From Epiperipatus broadwayi (Eukaryota > Onychophora > Udeonychophora > Euonychophora > Peripatidae), in NCBI GenBank assembly GCA_028023455.1, contig JAQFVV010012405.1, positions 11,094,423 through 11,158,422 of the forward strand: a stretch of 64,000 nt of DNA, read 5' to 3'. The translations under genes and the position numbers were made by a program. Each line of letters begins with the position of its first letter. Position 1 is the stretch's first letter. The notes beneath the pieces were generated by a model that did not search any database, had not been told where the DNA came from, and saw only the letters and a program-made list of their open reading frames with translations. This document shows, in pieces, positions 11,345-22,265 of the stretch.

Positions 11345-11700
11345 TGTTCATTTTTGCAAAGAAAAAAATTCATAAAACGCAACTTTTATTTTCTGAAAAT
11401 TCCCTAATTCTATATGCACTCTCATTTTTATTACTATATCCAAATTTGGCTACTGTCATTTGCCAATCTTAGCATTAAAATCTACGATAATAATTTTAAA
11501 GTAATTTGTGTTGTTAGCAGCATTTTGTCCTTCCATATAAACATTCTCTACTTCTTTCTTATCTTTAGAACTTGTTGGAGCATAAACCTGAATTATCTTC
11601 ATTTCGTATCTTCAATTAATTTAAATAACTTATCTTCTCATTCTGTTTAACATTCAATCAATCTGTACAATGATGTTCTATATTTTATTTACAATTCCCA
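11345..11700 (-). pseudogene. RTE LINE APE-endonuclease fragment
   Basis: The minus strand encodes MKIIQVYAPTSS (plus 11603-11570) and, about 30 residues on, IVDFNAKIGK (11488-11459). These are the Y-APTS and GDFNAK motifs of the APE-type endonuclease that nicks target DNA for RTE LINEs; the Gly of GDFNAK is Val here. Only the N-terminal nuclease part is present. It sits between two plus-strand PLE copies and may be a piece of the same RTE family as 60349-62180, which lacks this domain. A plus-strand open frame over it is a shadow. Confidence 0.75.
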
Positions 11701-12890
11701 ATATTTGTGGCTTGAATTAAAATACAAGAATATGGCCTTTCAATGCATGGACTACAATCCTCACAAAACTAACTTCATTATAAATTGTTTAATATGGATC
11801 CATGAAGACATTGTTGCTGTTTTCCACAATTCACAAGGGATGGAAAATGGTTGGCCCATGGAACTTCCTATCAACAGAATTATATCAAGTATATTCCTCA
11901 AAATGGCTGAAGAAAGAAAGAATTATACCTGCACATCAAATCTCTCATCCTCATTGATCTATCTTCATTATATGGATGACATTTTTATCTGTGCTGCTGA
12001 CACTGTAATCACTCAAGTCCAGCAAGAACTGTCTCATCATACCTCCTTATGCTTAACTCAAGAAAATCAAATTTATCAAATGCCTAGACCTCCTCATACA
12101 ATGGTGACAAGGTACTTTGGATTACAAAATGGTTATCAAGCCAATTCACATTTATGGCTTCAGTTATCATGAGTAACATATGGCATATTGTCAGAAAGTT
12201 GTCATGTTTAAAGCATTCTTGCATTGTAACCAATATCTATGCAAGTATAAATCAAACAGGAAAGACAATGTCAGCAACCTATGTTTCAGAAGTGTAGCAT
12301 TGGATAGAAGGACTCATTGTTTTTGTAAATTGTCAGGAATTTTATAATAAAATATGACACCCCCTTCCTGTGCTTGATCCAAAACCTTAGATCTCCATTT
12401 CCCTATACACATTCCATAACATGTCACATAATTACAAATATTAACATTACACATCAAATAGCTCCACACACTGCCCCTGCTCTCCATCACTTTCTTAACA
12501 ATACTAGGGATGCCTTGCCTTCCAACCACTGAATCCAAATTTTTTACAAGATCAAATGCCATGATTCTGATTGTCCTTCCATCTATTCTGGTGAATCATG
12601 TGAAAACTTATCCACATGCATAGCTCAATATGGCTATATATACAATAAAGTTGGTACAAATATAGAAACATGTTCTATATTTTTCAAACACTTTTCTGTG
12701 ACTGGCCATCCTTTTGTTCCCACTTTCTTGATATTGTCTGCACCAAGCACAATGATGCAAAGCAAAATATTAAGGAGGCATAGCATCTGTCAAGCAACAA
12801 GCATGTCATCAATAGGAAGGAATCTTGCATTCCCATCTCAAAAAAAATGGCAGATGTGCAATACATAGCATTCATATGTAAATTTATGTA
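11701..12890 (+). pseudogene. Penelope-like element, RT region (decayed copy 2)
   Basis: An open frame at 11705-12172 carries a PLE palm segment: FIINCLIWI, then W-PMELPINRIISSIF (the G-x-PMG-PLS-IIASIF region) and IYLHYMDDIFI with YMDD at 11969-11980. It lines up with the copy at 13850-14552 through most of its length. Downstream to about 12890 the same strand keeps fragments such as NRKESCIPISKKMAD in broken frames, possibly the C-terminal tail. The catalytic Asp pair is intact, but the frame ends early and the GIY-YIG core is not recognisable. Confidence 0.7.
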
Positions 12891-13849
12891 AACTAAGACA
12901 AATTATCTATATATACACCCATTCATTCTTTATAATTATTACTATGTTTATGTCTTGTATTGGTCAAAAGCTAGCTAAGCCTAGATTTTTCTATATGTGG
13001 ACTTAAACGCATTTAAAATAACAGATATAATATGGATTTCATCATTTCTGAAAGATGGTGTTCAGTGCCTGCAAATATGTGACTCCTATAAGATTTTTCC
13101 TAATTGTTGTCAGCTGTGCATTGCGGAATCCAATTATAACCAAGAGATAACCACGCAGTTTAAATTACAATTGTTTAAGCATATTATTCAAGGTTGTAAG
13201 AAGTCTTAGAAAGGAAGGCAACAACAACTCCACATATTTCAGATCACGTTTGATACCCTTCTTGACATTTTGGATAAATGCTGTTCATTTGCATTACAAC
13301 AATAAGCAAAATATGCTAAGAAAATTGATTTTCTGGCTTATAAGCAAGGCTTAACTTTGCCTCCAAGTGGTAATTATAACTATTTTAATCACACAACACT
13401 CACATTTCCTCAGCAAGACATCCTGAACCTCAGTCTGTGGGACATGGGTGATACTTTGTAGTACATATCAGAGTATCAGTCACTGAAATTGAAAAAGCTT
13501 TCAATGATAACCCCCAAAATGGCATTATTGCTCAAGTGACACAAGCTGCCACCCTTAAACTTGCAGTACACAAAAATGGGTAGTGGACCAGAATAATTGC
13601 TGTAGCCAAGCATTCTTTCCTTGATAATAATATTATTTGTATTAAAGAACACAAAGGGAAGTATTTTGTATTATTACCAATTTAGGATTTTATGGTCAAA
13701 ATAAATGCTCAGATTCTTAATCTTAAATTTAAATTAATTACTGCATATAACTTAAAAATGGCAAAAAGATGAATTTATATCTACCATTCTGCATAGACAT
13801 TGTAATAAGGCATTGTCAAAACAGGAATAGTATTGTATTTATCCATCAA
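12891..13849 (+). other. AT-moderate stretch, probable further PLE-derived sequence
   Basis: Base composition is like the flanking PLE copies rather than the surrounding AT-rich DNA. Short blocks such as VSVTEIEKAFNDNPQNGIIAQVTQ are readable at about 13470-13540, but I cannot tie them to a family. It may be the 5' part of the copy that follows. Confidence 0.3.
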
Positions 13850-14552
13850 CAACAACCCCTTCTAGGTTATTTTCAAACATTAAACTCCAAAAAAATGGAG
13901 AACCATTGTGTCTAATTAATAATATTGTCAAGAACCTATTATTATAAGGCCACTGCCATGATAAACCAATGGCTTTGATTGTCTCAGTTTTGGTAGATAC
14001 ATCATTAGATCATCTTTTGAGTGTGCCAACCATATTAAGAATGCACTGCTTAATCAACACCATTGCATAACATCACTCAACATTATCAAGCTGTATGGCT
14101 CAATCCCTCATGTGGCATCCATTCAAGTCATCAAATAGTCCTTGCAATGCATAGACTGTAGTCCCCCCAAAAAAAAATTTGACTTCATCACCGATTGTTT
14201 AATATGGATCCATGAGGGTATTGTTGCTATTTTCAACAATATATAATATAAAATGGTGGTCCCATGAGACTTCAGATCAACAGGATCATAGCAAGTATTT
14301 TTTCAATGTGGTTGAAGAAAGAATTATACCTATGCATCAAGCCTCCCACCACTCATTGATCTATCTTCATTATGTTGATATTTTCATCTGTACCCCTGAC
14401 TCTGTAATCATCCAAGTCCAGCAGGAATTGTCTCACTATGTCTCCTTTTGCTAACTCGAGGACAATTTCAAATGTAACAAATATGTACATATCCACATAC
14501 AAAGCCATTAAGCTGCTTCGGATTAGAAAATTAAAATAAATTTGAAGCAAAA
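13850..14552 (+). pseudogene. Penelope-like element, RT region (decayed copy 3)
   Basis: Readable blocks in order are SSFECANHIKNALLNQHH, then IIKLYGSIPHV (motif A region, LYGSIPH at 14091-14111), FDFITDCLIWIHEGIVAIF, and HYVDIFI at about 14367. At nucleotide level 14140-14460 aligns to 11735-12090. The motif C box reads YVD-IFI: one codon of the catalytic Asp pair has been deleted, and other indels break the frame. This copy keeps the finger and thumb-proximal region that copy 2 lacks. Confidence 0.75.
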
Positions 14553-15595
14553 ACTTTGCTTATAGAAACCAATTCATTAATTTATTTACACATATAATGT
14601 AAGTGATTGTCATCATTTTGTGCAAACTAATCTCTGTAGAATACTCTGTAGAATATTCTTATCTATAAATAACTTCTGATGCTCAGGAATAAAAATGAAA
14701 AGTGATATATAAATGTTTTGCTGTTCTATCAGAACCATTTAACATAAAATTAGTTTTATTTCCAACAACAGACATAACATAAATGGTATCACAAAAATCG
14801 CCATTACCAATAAAATATACCATTCAATGCTACTTCAAAAGGGTATGGAACTAAATAAGACTGTTAAGCATATTTTGTTTAACAAACATTTGTACAGAAG
14901 AGTTAAAATTTAATGCATCTGACAAAAACATTTTATAAGAGGATTTATACTTAATAATTAAAAGTCACAATATTTTTTAATCTAGGGATTGGATAAATGA
15001 TATATAATTGAGTGGTAAACAGGCATTAAAAACTTTATTAATACACTTAAGATTAGCTTTGGGGTGACTGAAAAGGTTATCCAAAGGAAATCAAATTTTG
15101 AGTGCAATGAATTCTGGCTATGTGGAATGAAACTCTTCTGAAACCAACCCAAAAATATATCAGTGGTTATCCAATTATTTTTTATTGAGTAATAAATTAT
15201 AGAGTAAACTTTAACTTCTAAGGCTCGAATATGTTTACTTTTTTACGATCATCACATTATACATCTATATGGATCTGATGCATTATACTGTGCTAAGATA
15301 ATCTTAGGTTACTTAAATTTATGGATATCTTCTGATGCTATTGTTCTTCTAGTTGTGCATAATTGTATAATTCTACTTAATCCATGCTATATACCTGATC
15401 TGACTCAGACATTCATATTCACTAAGTCATACAAATTTATTCCAGAATTGAAAGCTCTTTTATTACAAGCTGACTGTAGTTTAAGTTATTTGTGTGGTAA
15501 CATCAGTTACTGATAATTATGCTTCAATAATGATAAAACCAACCCTAATGCTTTGATCATATTCATTTGCTTGAATAGTAATGATTTCAAGTAGA
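14553..15595. other. AT-rich DNA, nothing recognised
   Basis: No open frame or repeat I can assign. It may hold further decayed element sequence. Confidence 0.45.
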
Positions 15596-15599
15596 TTAA

Positions 15600-15690
15600 A
15601 ACAGGCAAAATGCTCCATACAGTAGGGCCACTCAGTGCAAGCCAGAGTAATCAATGGAAGGTGATCGTGTGATGTTTAGTGATTTCAAGT
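15600..15690. repeat. FB-1 end fragment
   Basis: The words aacaggcaaaatgctccatacag, ccactcagtgcaagccagag, taatcaatgg and ggtgatcgtgtgatgttta are the outer ends of FB-1 arms (compare 9130-9170 and 9490-9520). The internal, ribozyme-like part has been lost. Confidence 0.65.
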
Positions 15691-15911
15691 AGAATTGTAA
15701 AACCTTTGATTAAAACTCATAAAACTATTGATCTGACTAATAATTTATATAACTTGCATATTGGGAAGCCTTCACCAGTTTTTAAACAATTCAATTGTTT
15801 TTCAATATTCATATAAACTATGACTAAATTGAGTGTTGATCCATGGATCTTGAGTTCTGGATTTAAATCATTCCGCTGCACATATAAATCATACAATATA
15901 GTTATAATTTT

Positions 15912-16040
15912 TTAAAAAAGTTATCAAGCATTGGTGGTCGAGAGATCAGCGACAGCCGCTTTACAAGCAGTGGTCCCGGGTTAGCGTGTTCGCTTCCCGG
16001 CTGATGCTATGACACATGGGGAAAAAAATTAAAAAAGTTT
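15912..16040 (+). mobile_element. SINE-A, copy 2 (best preserved tRNA-like body)
   Basis: The body, about 15924-16028, has an A-box-like GGTGGTCGAGAGATCAGCG, the core CAGCCGCTTTACAAGCAG, a B-box-like TGTTCGCTTCCCGG and the tail gacacatgggg followed by A's. The 5' AGCATT can pair with GATGCT near the 3' side, as a tRNA acceptor stem would. Flanking TTAAAAAAGTT repeats at 15912 and 16029 are a likely target duplication, though in AT-rich sequence. Confidence 0.8.
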
Positions 16041-16796
16041 AATAATATAAAAATCGGGAAACTTTAGGCTTCTGATAACCAATTTAAATTTACAATTTTA
16101 AAATTACCGTTTAATAGATAACTCCAGCATCTTGTTTGAAGCCACATAAAATTTTAAGGTTTCAAATTAAAATTGTTTATATGCTTTATTGTCAATTTAA
16201 TTATAATTCATTATTTTTTGGTTATATAGTTTGCTTTCTTTTCTTGAAGGAATCAGTCAACCTAAAAATATTTAATTTCTATTCTTTAGGAATATTTAAT
16301 TGGAAGAAAAAAGCTTTCTTTTTATTATGTTTAAAATTTATTAATTTTGATTCCCGTTTAATTTGAAATTAATTTTGAAACAGATGGAAACTAATTTCAT
16401 GAATAAGAAAGTATCTGGAATTAAAAGAGAATATTATAATTTTATATTTTAAATTATTAATTTAAAAATCTAAAATTAGTAATATATAGATACCAGTGCC
16501 CATTTATTAGTGCATCGTTATAGAAATAAAATATGAAAGTCAAAAGTAGTGAAATATTTTACATTAATGTGCGTTATAAATATATGACTGTTTTATGATG
16601 AAGCTTTAAATATAACGAATTCATTTTAAATTTATGATGTGAAGCTATTTTTTCCTGAATTTCTGGCTCATGATAAGCAATATACTGTCTTAAATTTTAG
16701 AGTACATTCATACTATTTGGATTCTTTTTTTTGCTGAAATACATCATAATTTGTACAGTTATAAAAAAAGTAAACAACTTTACGAACGGTATCTAT
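16041..16796. other. AT-rich DNA, nothing recognised
   Basis: A 76-codon frame at 16136-16366 is rich in Phe, Ile and Lys as expected from base composition and shows no motif. Confidence 0.5.
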
Positions 16797-16865
16797 ATAA
16801 ACAGAGGCAAAACTCTCCAAACAGTAGTGCATAGGAAGTGTTTATCACGTCTTGTTTAGTGTTGC
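16797..16865. repeat. FB-1 end fragment
   Basis: Contains aaacagaggcaaaactctccaaacag-like and tgtttatcacgtcttgtttagtg words matching the outer end of FB-1 arms. It is short and diverged. Confidence 0.4.
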
Positions 16866-17072
16866 TATATATAAAAATATTAATATTTTTAACAATTGAT
16901 ACATATATAAAAAAATATGACTTGAAAAAAAAGATGCGACTTTAAAAAACTAATAACTTTTAAGAATGACATTTAAAATAAAAAATAAAGGTATTTAAGT
17001 ACCTATATTTCAGTTATGATGTAACCGGAAAAGAAACCCAATTAAAAACAGGCATTGCCACCGAAAAATCAT

Positions 17073-17106
17073 GTCAATAATAATAATAATAATGATGATG
17101 ATGCTG

Positions 17107-17149
<43 letters not shown>

Positions 17150-17163
17150 TGATGATGATGCTG

Positions 17164-17248
<85 letters not shown>
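17073..17248. repeat. trinucleotide microsatellite (AAT)n with (ATG) interruptions
   Basis: About 175 bp of uninterrupted AAT repeats with two ATG/CTG-containing blocks near 17090-17106 and 17148-17163. Long open frames in all phases here (poly-Asn, poly-Ile, poly-Leu, poly-Tyr) come only from the repeat. Confidence 0.97.
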
Positions 17249-17250
<2 letters not shown>

Positions 17251-17799
17251 CCAAATATAAATCAATTTTTAATTTATTACCCAAGATTATATAACAGTTG
17301 CAAATCAGACCTTAATACTTATATATATATGAAAACTGAAAAAAAGCATATTTACTTTTGGGTTAAATGGTGTGCTTCCAACTAGCAATTTTCTAATTGT
17401 TATTTTGCTTAGTATAATTATGAGAATACAAGGCATGCATGTCAGAGGTAGCACACAAGAAAAATTTTGAGGCATGTATAACAGACATTATTATTGGCCT
17501 ATATTTTATTAAAATTATTTGTTAATAATTATTTAAAAAAATTGTTTTGTGTGAGAGAAATTGATAAAAAATTATTTCTTGCATCACCCTTCATCTCTAA
17601 TCACGCATGCATTTGTACATGTGCAGTAACTATCATACACAATTCAGCACATTGAAAGTGTTCAATAAAGGCATCAAGTTTGCCAAATATGTTACAGAAA
17701 CAGATACTACATTCTGGATGCACTATAATTATTACATTTATACTTATAAAGAATTTTAAAAATTATTTTTACAAAAAAAAAAAATTATTATTATTTTTT

Positions 17800-18880
17800 T
17801 AAGAATTTTTTTTAACTCTTCTACATAACATGGTCTTGTAAGTAAAAAGCAAAAATTATTGGAATTTTAAAGTTCATGGACAGAAAAATTTGACACAACT
17901 AATAAAGGAATTAAAGCTATTTGCGTTTTATGTTCTAGTAAGCAAAATCTTCTCAGTAAAGCGTTATGAAACAAACCATAAATCTTTTCTTGATAAAAGT
18001 AAAAAAGGACAGAAATAATTTTTTGCATGTGACATTAAAATAAAAATGCTTAGTCAACAGCCCTAATTAAATATATTTGCAGTCAGTCAAATATAACATC
18101 TGGTAGTTACATTGCCTCAAAAATAATAGCTAAATACAGGCCATGGTAAATATTCAGAAGAAGTATAGATAGGAAATTTTGAAAATAAAAAAAAAAATAT
18201 TAAAAGAATAAAAACTATGCCTTTGACTAAAAAATATGCTAAGGTAAGCTAAAAGATAGAATCTTGGAAATGGTTAAAAGCATAATCCATCAGCAAATGT
18301 AGACATAAAATCTTGCAGTTTCATTTCTGTTTGTTTTAATAAAACTATTGACATAACTGCATCAGTTCATTTAGCTGTATTTATTTTATAGTGTTGGAAT
18401 AATATCAAGGACTAATTAATTAGTTTATCATCATTATCAACAACAAAAGAAACATTTTTACAAAGTAGTTGTAGTGCATTTGATGAAAAACAAATAAACA
18501 TTCCTGAAAATAAATCAGTAACAACTGATGGAGTTCATGATTGGATAGGAAAGAATGATTTATAATTCAACAAACATATAGGATCTACAGTCATGAGTTT
18601 TCACTGCATTATACCGTCAGCAAGTTTTATATGCCAAAGCTAGTGAAAAATATTGAAAATAATATAACCTTAGTAACAAAATTAATCAAGTTGATGCCTA
18701 CCCACGCTTTAAATAAATGAAAATTTCTGGAACTGTTAAATGAGTTAAATTCATCATACAGTTGTTTAAATTTATGCACAATAGTGTTGGATCAGTTATA
18801 GAGAAGTTCTTCAAAATTTGTTGATGTTCATATGAAATTAGACTCTTTTTACATCATTATAATATCATTGAATAATACAG
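17800..18880 (+). pseudogene. hAT-like transposase relic (BED finger + catalytic core type)
   Basis: The blocks resemble domesticated and free hAT transposases of the SCAND3/ZBED5 kind. The first is IKAICVLCSS (C-x2-C at 17922-17933), then KRYETNHKSFLDK, the second half of a BED zinc finger, followed by GSYIASKIIAKYRPW. About 200 codons on comes SVTTDGVHDWIGKN (catalytic-type Asp codon 18527-18529) and, in the same frame, FHCIIPSASFICQS (18599-18640), where the family has HCIIHQxALC. Stops and frameshifts are frequent, so it is inactive. No terminal inverted repeats or 8-bp duplication could be fixed. The family assignment is my recognition of motif order, not a search result. Confidence 0.6.
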
Positions 18881-19165
18881 ATAGTGAATGGTCATCAAAC
18901 GGCTCTAATTAATGAGATTTTTTTTATTGATTAGGATTGCCACTTAAATGATTAAAATATTAATCTGTAAGATGTTAATAAAATAATCATTGTGGGTTTG
19001 ATTTAATCAAAACATTTGACGATAAATTATAAATTTTTAATCATGATATTTGACAAATACTTATTAATATTTATGAAACAAAAACAAAAATTGTGATGTA
19101 GAATCTCATTATACCATATACAAAAAAATCTAGTCAGATGTCACATGACCTAATTTAATAAGCTT
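18881..19165. other. AT-rich DNA, possible transposase C-terminal remains
   Basis: Nothing readable. Downstream of a hAT core one would expect the dimerisation domain, but I cannot see it. Confidence 0.3.
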
Positions 19166-19171
19166 GTATTA

Positions 19172-19391
19172 CAAATATTATATATAGAGCTTGCAAATAA
19201 GCTCATAACAAGCTTTGCAGAATATTCCCAATTCCAGACCAGTTTCTGGTACTGGCATCATCCGTGAGGTGCTAGGATATTCATGCACAGAATCTAATGT
19301 TTTAATATCATAGCACCTCACTGATGATGCCAGTAGCAGGAACCAGTAAGTGGATATTCTGCAAAGCTTGGCTTGTTAAGAGCTTATTTGC

Positions 19392-19400
<9 letters not shown>
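19172..19400. repeat. fold-back element, family FB-19
   Basis: The left arm (19172-about 19275) and right arm (about 19305-19400) are inverted copies with words gcttgcaaataagctc/gagcttatttgcg, gcagaatattccca/ggatattctgc, and ctggtactggcatcatc/gatgatgccagtagcag. The element ends next to a (AT)n run at 19395-19426. The right arm carries intact CTGATGA (19321-19327); the left arm (minus strand) carries intact GAAAC-TG-GTC. Single-arm relative at 1925-2025. Confidence 0.85.
19315..19357 (+). ncRNA. hammerhead-like core, FB-19 right arm (decayed)
   Basis: CCTCA-CTGATGA is intact, followed by TGCCAGTAGCA, but the GAAAC box has become GGAAC and GTC is lost (AGTAAG). The other arm supplies the intact GAAAC-TG-GTC-TGGAAT, so the family consensus has all parts although neither arm does. 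Confidence 0.4.
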
Positions 19401-19429
<29 letters not shown>

Positions 19430-19666
19430 CTTTATCAATTCTTACAAAAATTGTCATTGATATATCTAGCACTAGGAAAGTTATGATTCAGATATCTCAT
19501 AATTTTTTGCACTATAATAATTAATATTTACAAAATTTATATTTAATTAATTGTCGCAAGATGTTAAATTAATTAGAAATTATTTTTTCATGTATGAAGT
19601 TGAACTATTAGCTGTAGTGAGTAAGGTTTTGTTTCCATTTGAGTATTATTTGTTTTCCCAGTTAAT
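19430..19666. other. AT-rich DNA between fold-back and solo LTR
   Basis: Nothing recognised. Confidence 0.5.
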
Positions 19667-21864
19667 ATATTGTAACGATCCGGAGAAGGTAAACTTAAAG
19701 TATCTGCATTACAAGGCGCCATCTAGGCATTTGAACCTAGAAAAATTTATAAAGTAGGCAGATACGTAAGTCAAAAAAAATTTTTTTTTTTTTTTTTGCA
19801 TCCGGTCGTTAGCCCATGTCACTAGCTCAGTGGAATAGCAGAGATTTAAAAATATAATCTAAGAGTATATATAAAAAAAGAATAAAATAAGCCACTGCCA
19901 GTAATTAACACACAAACATTTATTTATTTCACATATATATAAGATTTAAAATTATTTTAGTATTAGTTTTACATTTCAAAATTTAACCTACATTTTTAAC
20001 TTTGATTTTTGACTTTAATTTACATTTAATTACTATTATATTCTAATTTTACATTTTAATTAAGTTCGCACAGATAAATTTATGAAAGCTTGTTTATAAT
20101 GTTGAATATAGATCGGTTACATAGATTTCACGGTCAAAAACATTTCAAAATAAACATAAACGATCAAAATACAAAATTATTGATTACTGACAATTGCGGA
20201 GGGAAATTTATACGTAACCCAATAGTATTCACCATAAGATACTTGCATTGCCACCAATAACTTAAAAGACATCCGAATAAATACATTTTAGATACTCACC
20301 AGTAAGGTATCATTATTTATCGAATGTCTATATATTTTGATCAAATATGAAATCCAAAACATAATTAACCGATAACAAATCCATGCAGATGTCTATAAAC
20401 AACTTAAATTTAATGCATTTTTATTTAGTGTCAAGTATGAATAGACTACATAAATTTGCTTTTGAAAATAAACATTCTATCCCTATTTAACCTTAGGCTA
20501 AAAGTTGCAGCCAAACTGGCACCACTCCATCTGATATATCGATGTATTCAATGTAATAGGAAATACGGCAGCACCACAAAGTTAAGAGAAGAAATTGCCT
20601 CCTGTCAAATAGGAATATGACATCTATCTGACAAAAAGAGCAATAAAAAAAAACTCCATAGAAAGGAACTGTGCTCTGCATCTTATAATTCCTTCCATAG
20701 GCAAAACGGGAGAGTGCGGCGTATGAAGCGATTCTGCCAGTAGCAAATCTCCGACTACATCTACTAACTACATTAATATATCCAATCCATTGACCCAATT
20801 TAACAATGACACAAATAACCTAAGATTACCCTCCCCTAATATAACTTTACAAATCTATACAGCCATTCACGCCCGACTTAAGTTTAACATTGATATATTT
20901 TAAGTTATCGGAAAACAGAAATCATAAATAAACTTAAAGAACAAAATTAAATAAATGGAAATGATTTTACATAAATAAGAAAAAAAATACATCAAATAAC
21001 ACTATTAATAAAGAATTTAGTTTGGTCAGATAGGATTCTATTTGTAACAATTAAATACTAGGAAAGTTAAAATTTAAAGTTCTTAGTGTTTTCAAATTAA
21101 TATTGTTCGTTATATTTTATAAAGTTCTTACAGTTTTAGAAATGTTCATCTTTTACAGTTGCTTGCCATTTGAAATCCAGCATTAAATTTCCCGATGACC
21201 CTGTGGTCCTCTGAATATAAGAAAAGCGATGTTTCATTTTTCCATTTTATAACAACTGAAGGGATTGAACATGCGTCTTTTTCAATCCCTTCTCCTTCAC
21301 TTCCGCACTAACACATATCTGTCACATCGTAAATAATCAATAATAATTCACCAATAATTTCCAAACTTGTCCTTTTATATTACTTTGAAAGATTGACTTA
21401 ACATTATGTCATCGATGTGATGATCCTTTTCGTTGAGGTCCGATTTCCCAATGGATTTATTTCATTTGCTAAAAGTTTTTATTGTTTTCCTATCTGACCG
21501 ATGTTTTTACATTTAAATGCCCAAGGCTGGTTTACATTTGACTAATTAAATTTATCATTTCCATTTCTGATTAATTAACCTGTTTTCCAAATCAAAGATA
21601 TATTTAAAGATAAATTTAAAGATATAATTTTATCTCCAAATCTTTTTAAAATTTAGTTTTAACATACTTTTTTTTTAATAAAGTTTTATTTTAATAATCT
21701 TTCATTATCTGTGTGATTTAATATATAAGAGTTTAAGATGATATTTAATTTCAATTTTTAATTCTTAAAGAAAATTTTTAAATGAGAACTTTTTAATTTA
21801 CTTTCATGTTTAATAAATAAATAAAAAAAAACAATGTAATGAATGTCTGTGCTCGTTACAATAT
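19667..21864. mobile_element. solo LTR (2,190 bp) with ATAT target duplication
   Basis: The element runs 19671-21860. It starts TGTAACGA and ends TCGTTACA, a perfect 8-bp terminal inverted repeat with the TG...CA form of LTRs, and is flanked by ATAT at 19667-19670 and 21861-21864. Near the right end there are TATA-like (atatataaga, about 21721) and AATAAA (about 21812) signals. No reading frame of retroviral type is present, so this is best read as one LTR left after recombination. A 101-codon minus-strand frame (20493-20798) lies inside it and shows no known motif. A non-autonomous DNA element is the alternative. Confidence 0.65.
21258..21292. other. 12-bp perfect hairpin inside the solo LTR
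   Basis: GAAGGGATTGAA (21258-21269) pairs exactly with TTCAATCCCTTC (21281-21292) around an 11-base loop. It may be an RNA structure or a protein-binding palindrome in the LTR. It is too short for a microRNA precursor. Confidence 0.6.
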
Positions 21865-22134
21865 TTTTTCAGGTAAAATATTCTTATAAGAACTGAGATA
21901 GAGAATGTAAGGGAAATAATTTTGCATGCATTAAAATCACTTTTCATCACATGTTTTTTACATCCCTAATGGCTATTTAGGCTACATTTTCAATTTTTTT
22001 ATTTTAATGAATAAAATCTTTATTCTTCTTTATGTTTTCCAATTTTTAAATTAGTTTTTTAAAAAATAAGTCTAATAATAAAAATTATTTTTGAAAATAA
22101 AATTTCAACTTTTCAAATATATATATATAAGGCA

Positions 22135-22265
22135 CATGGCTTTATTGTTCAGGTGTTCATAAGAAATTTGAGTGCCATATCAGCAAGTGGCAGAATGATC
22201 TTGCGATCTCCTGATTCCAAATCAAATGCTCTACCCACTATGCCAAACTATTCAGGACAAAAAAT
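22135..22265 (-). mobile_element. SINE-B, tRNA-derived (best copy)
   Basis: On the minus strand: AGTTTGGCATAGTGGGTAGA (A box), an anticodon-arm-like TGA-TTTGGAA-TCA (loop compatible with anticodon TGG, tRNA-Pro-like), a B-box-like GATCGCAAGATC, then a non-tRNA tail with GGCACTCAAATTTCTTATG and CCTGAACAATAAAGCC. Relatives occur at 4975-5100 and 63428-63535. The head gives an internal RNA polymerase III promoter, as in other tRNA SINEs. Confidence 0.7.

Noticed and set aside
17055-17385. Several long open frames (poly-Asn, poly-Ile, poly-Leu, poly-Tyr) over the AAT repeat
   Set aside because: They occur in all phases and both strands and arise only from the trinucleotide repeat; there is no non-repetitive protein sequence.
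20493-20798. 101-codon minus-strand frame as a host gene
   Set aside because: It lies inside a solo LTR, shows no domain, and has no supporting splice or conservation evidence; kept only as a note.
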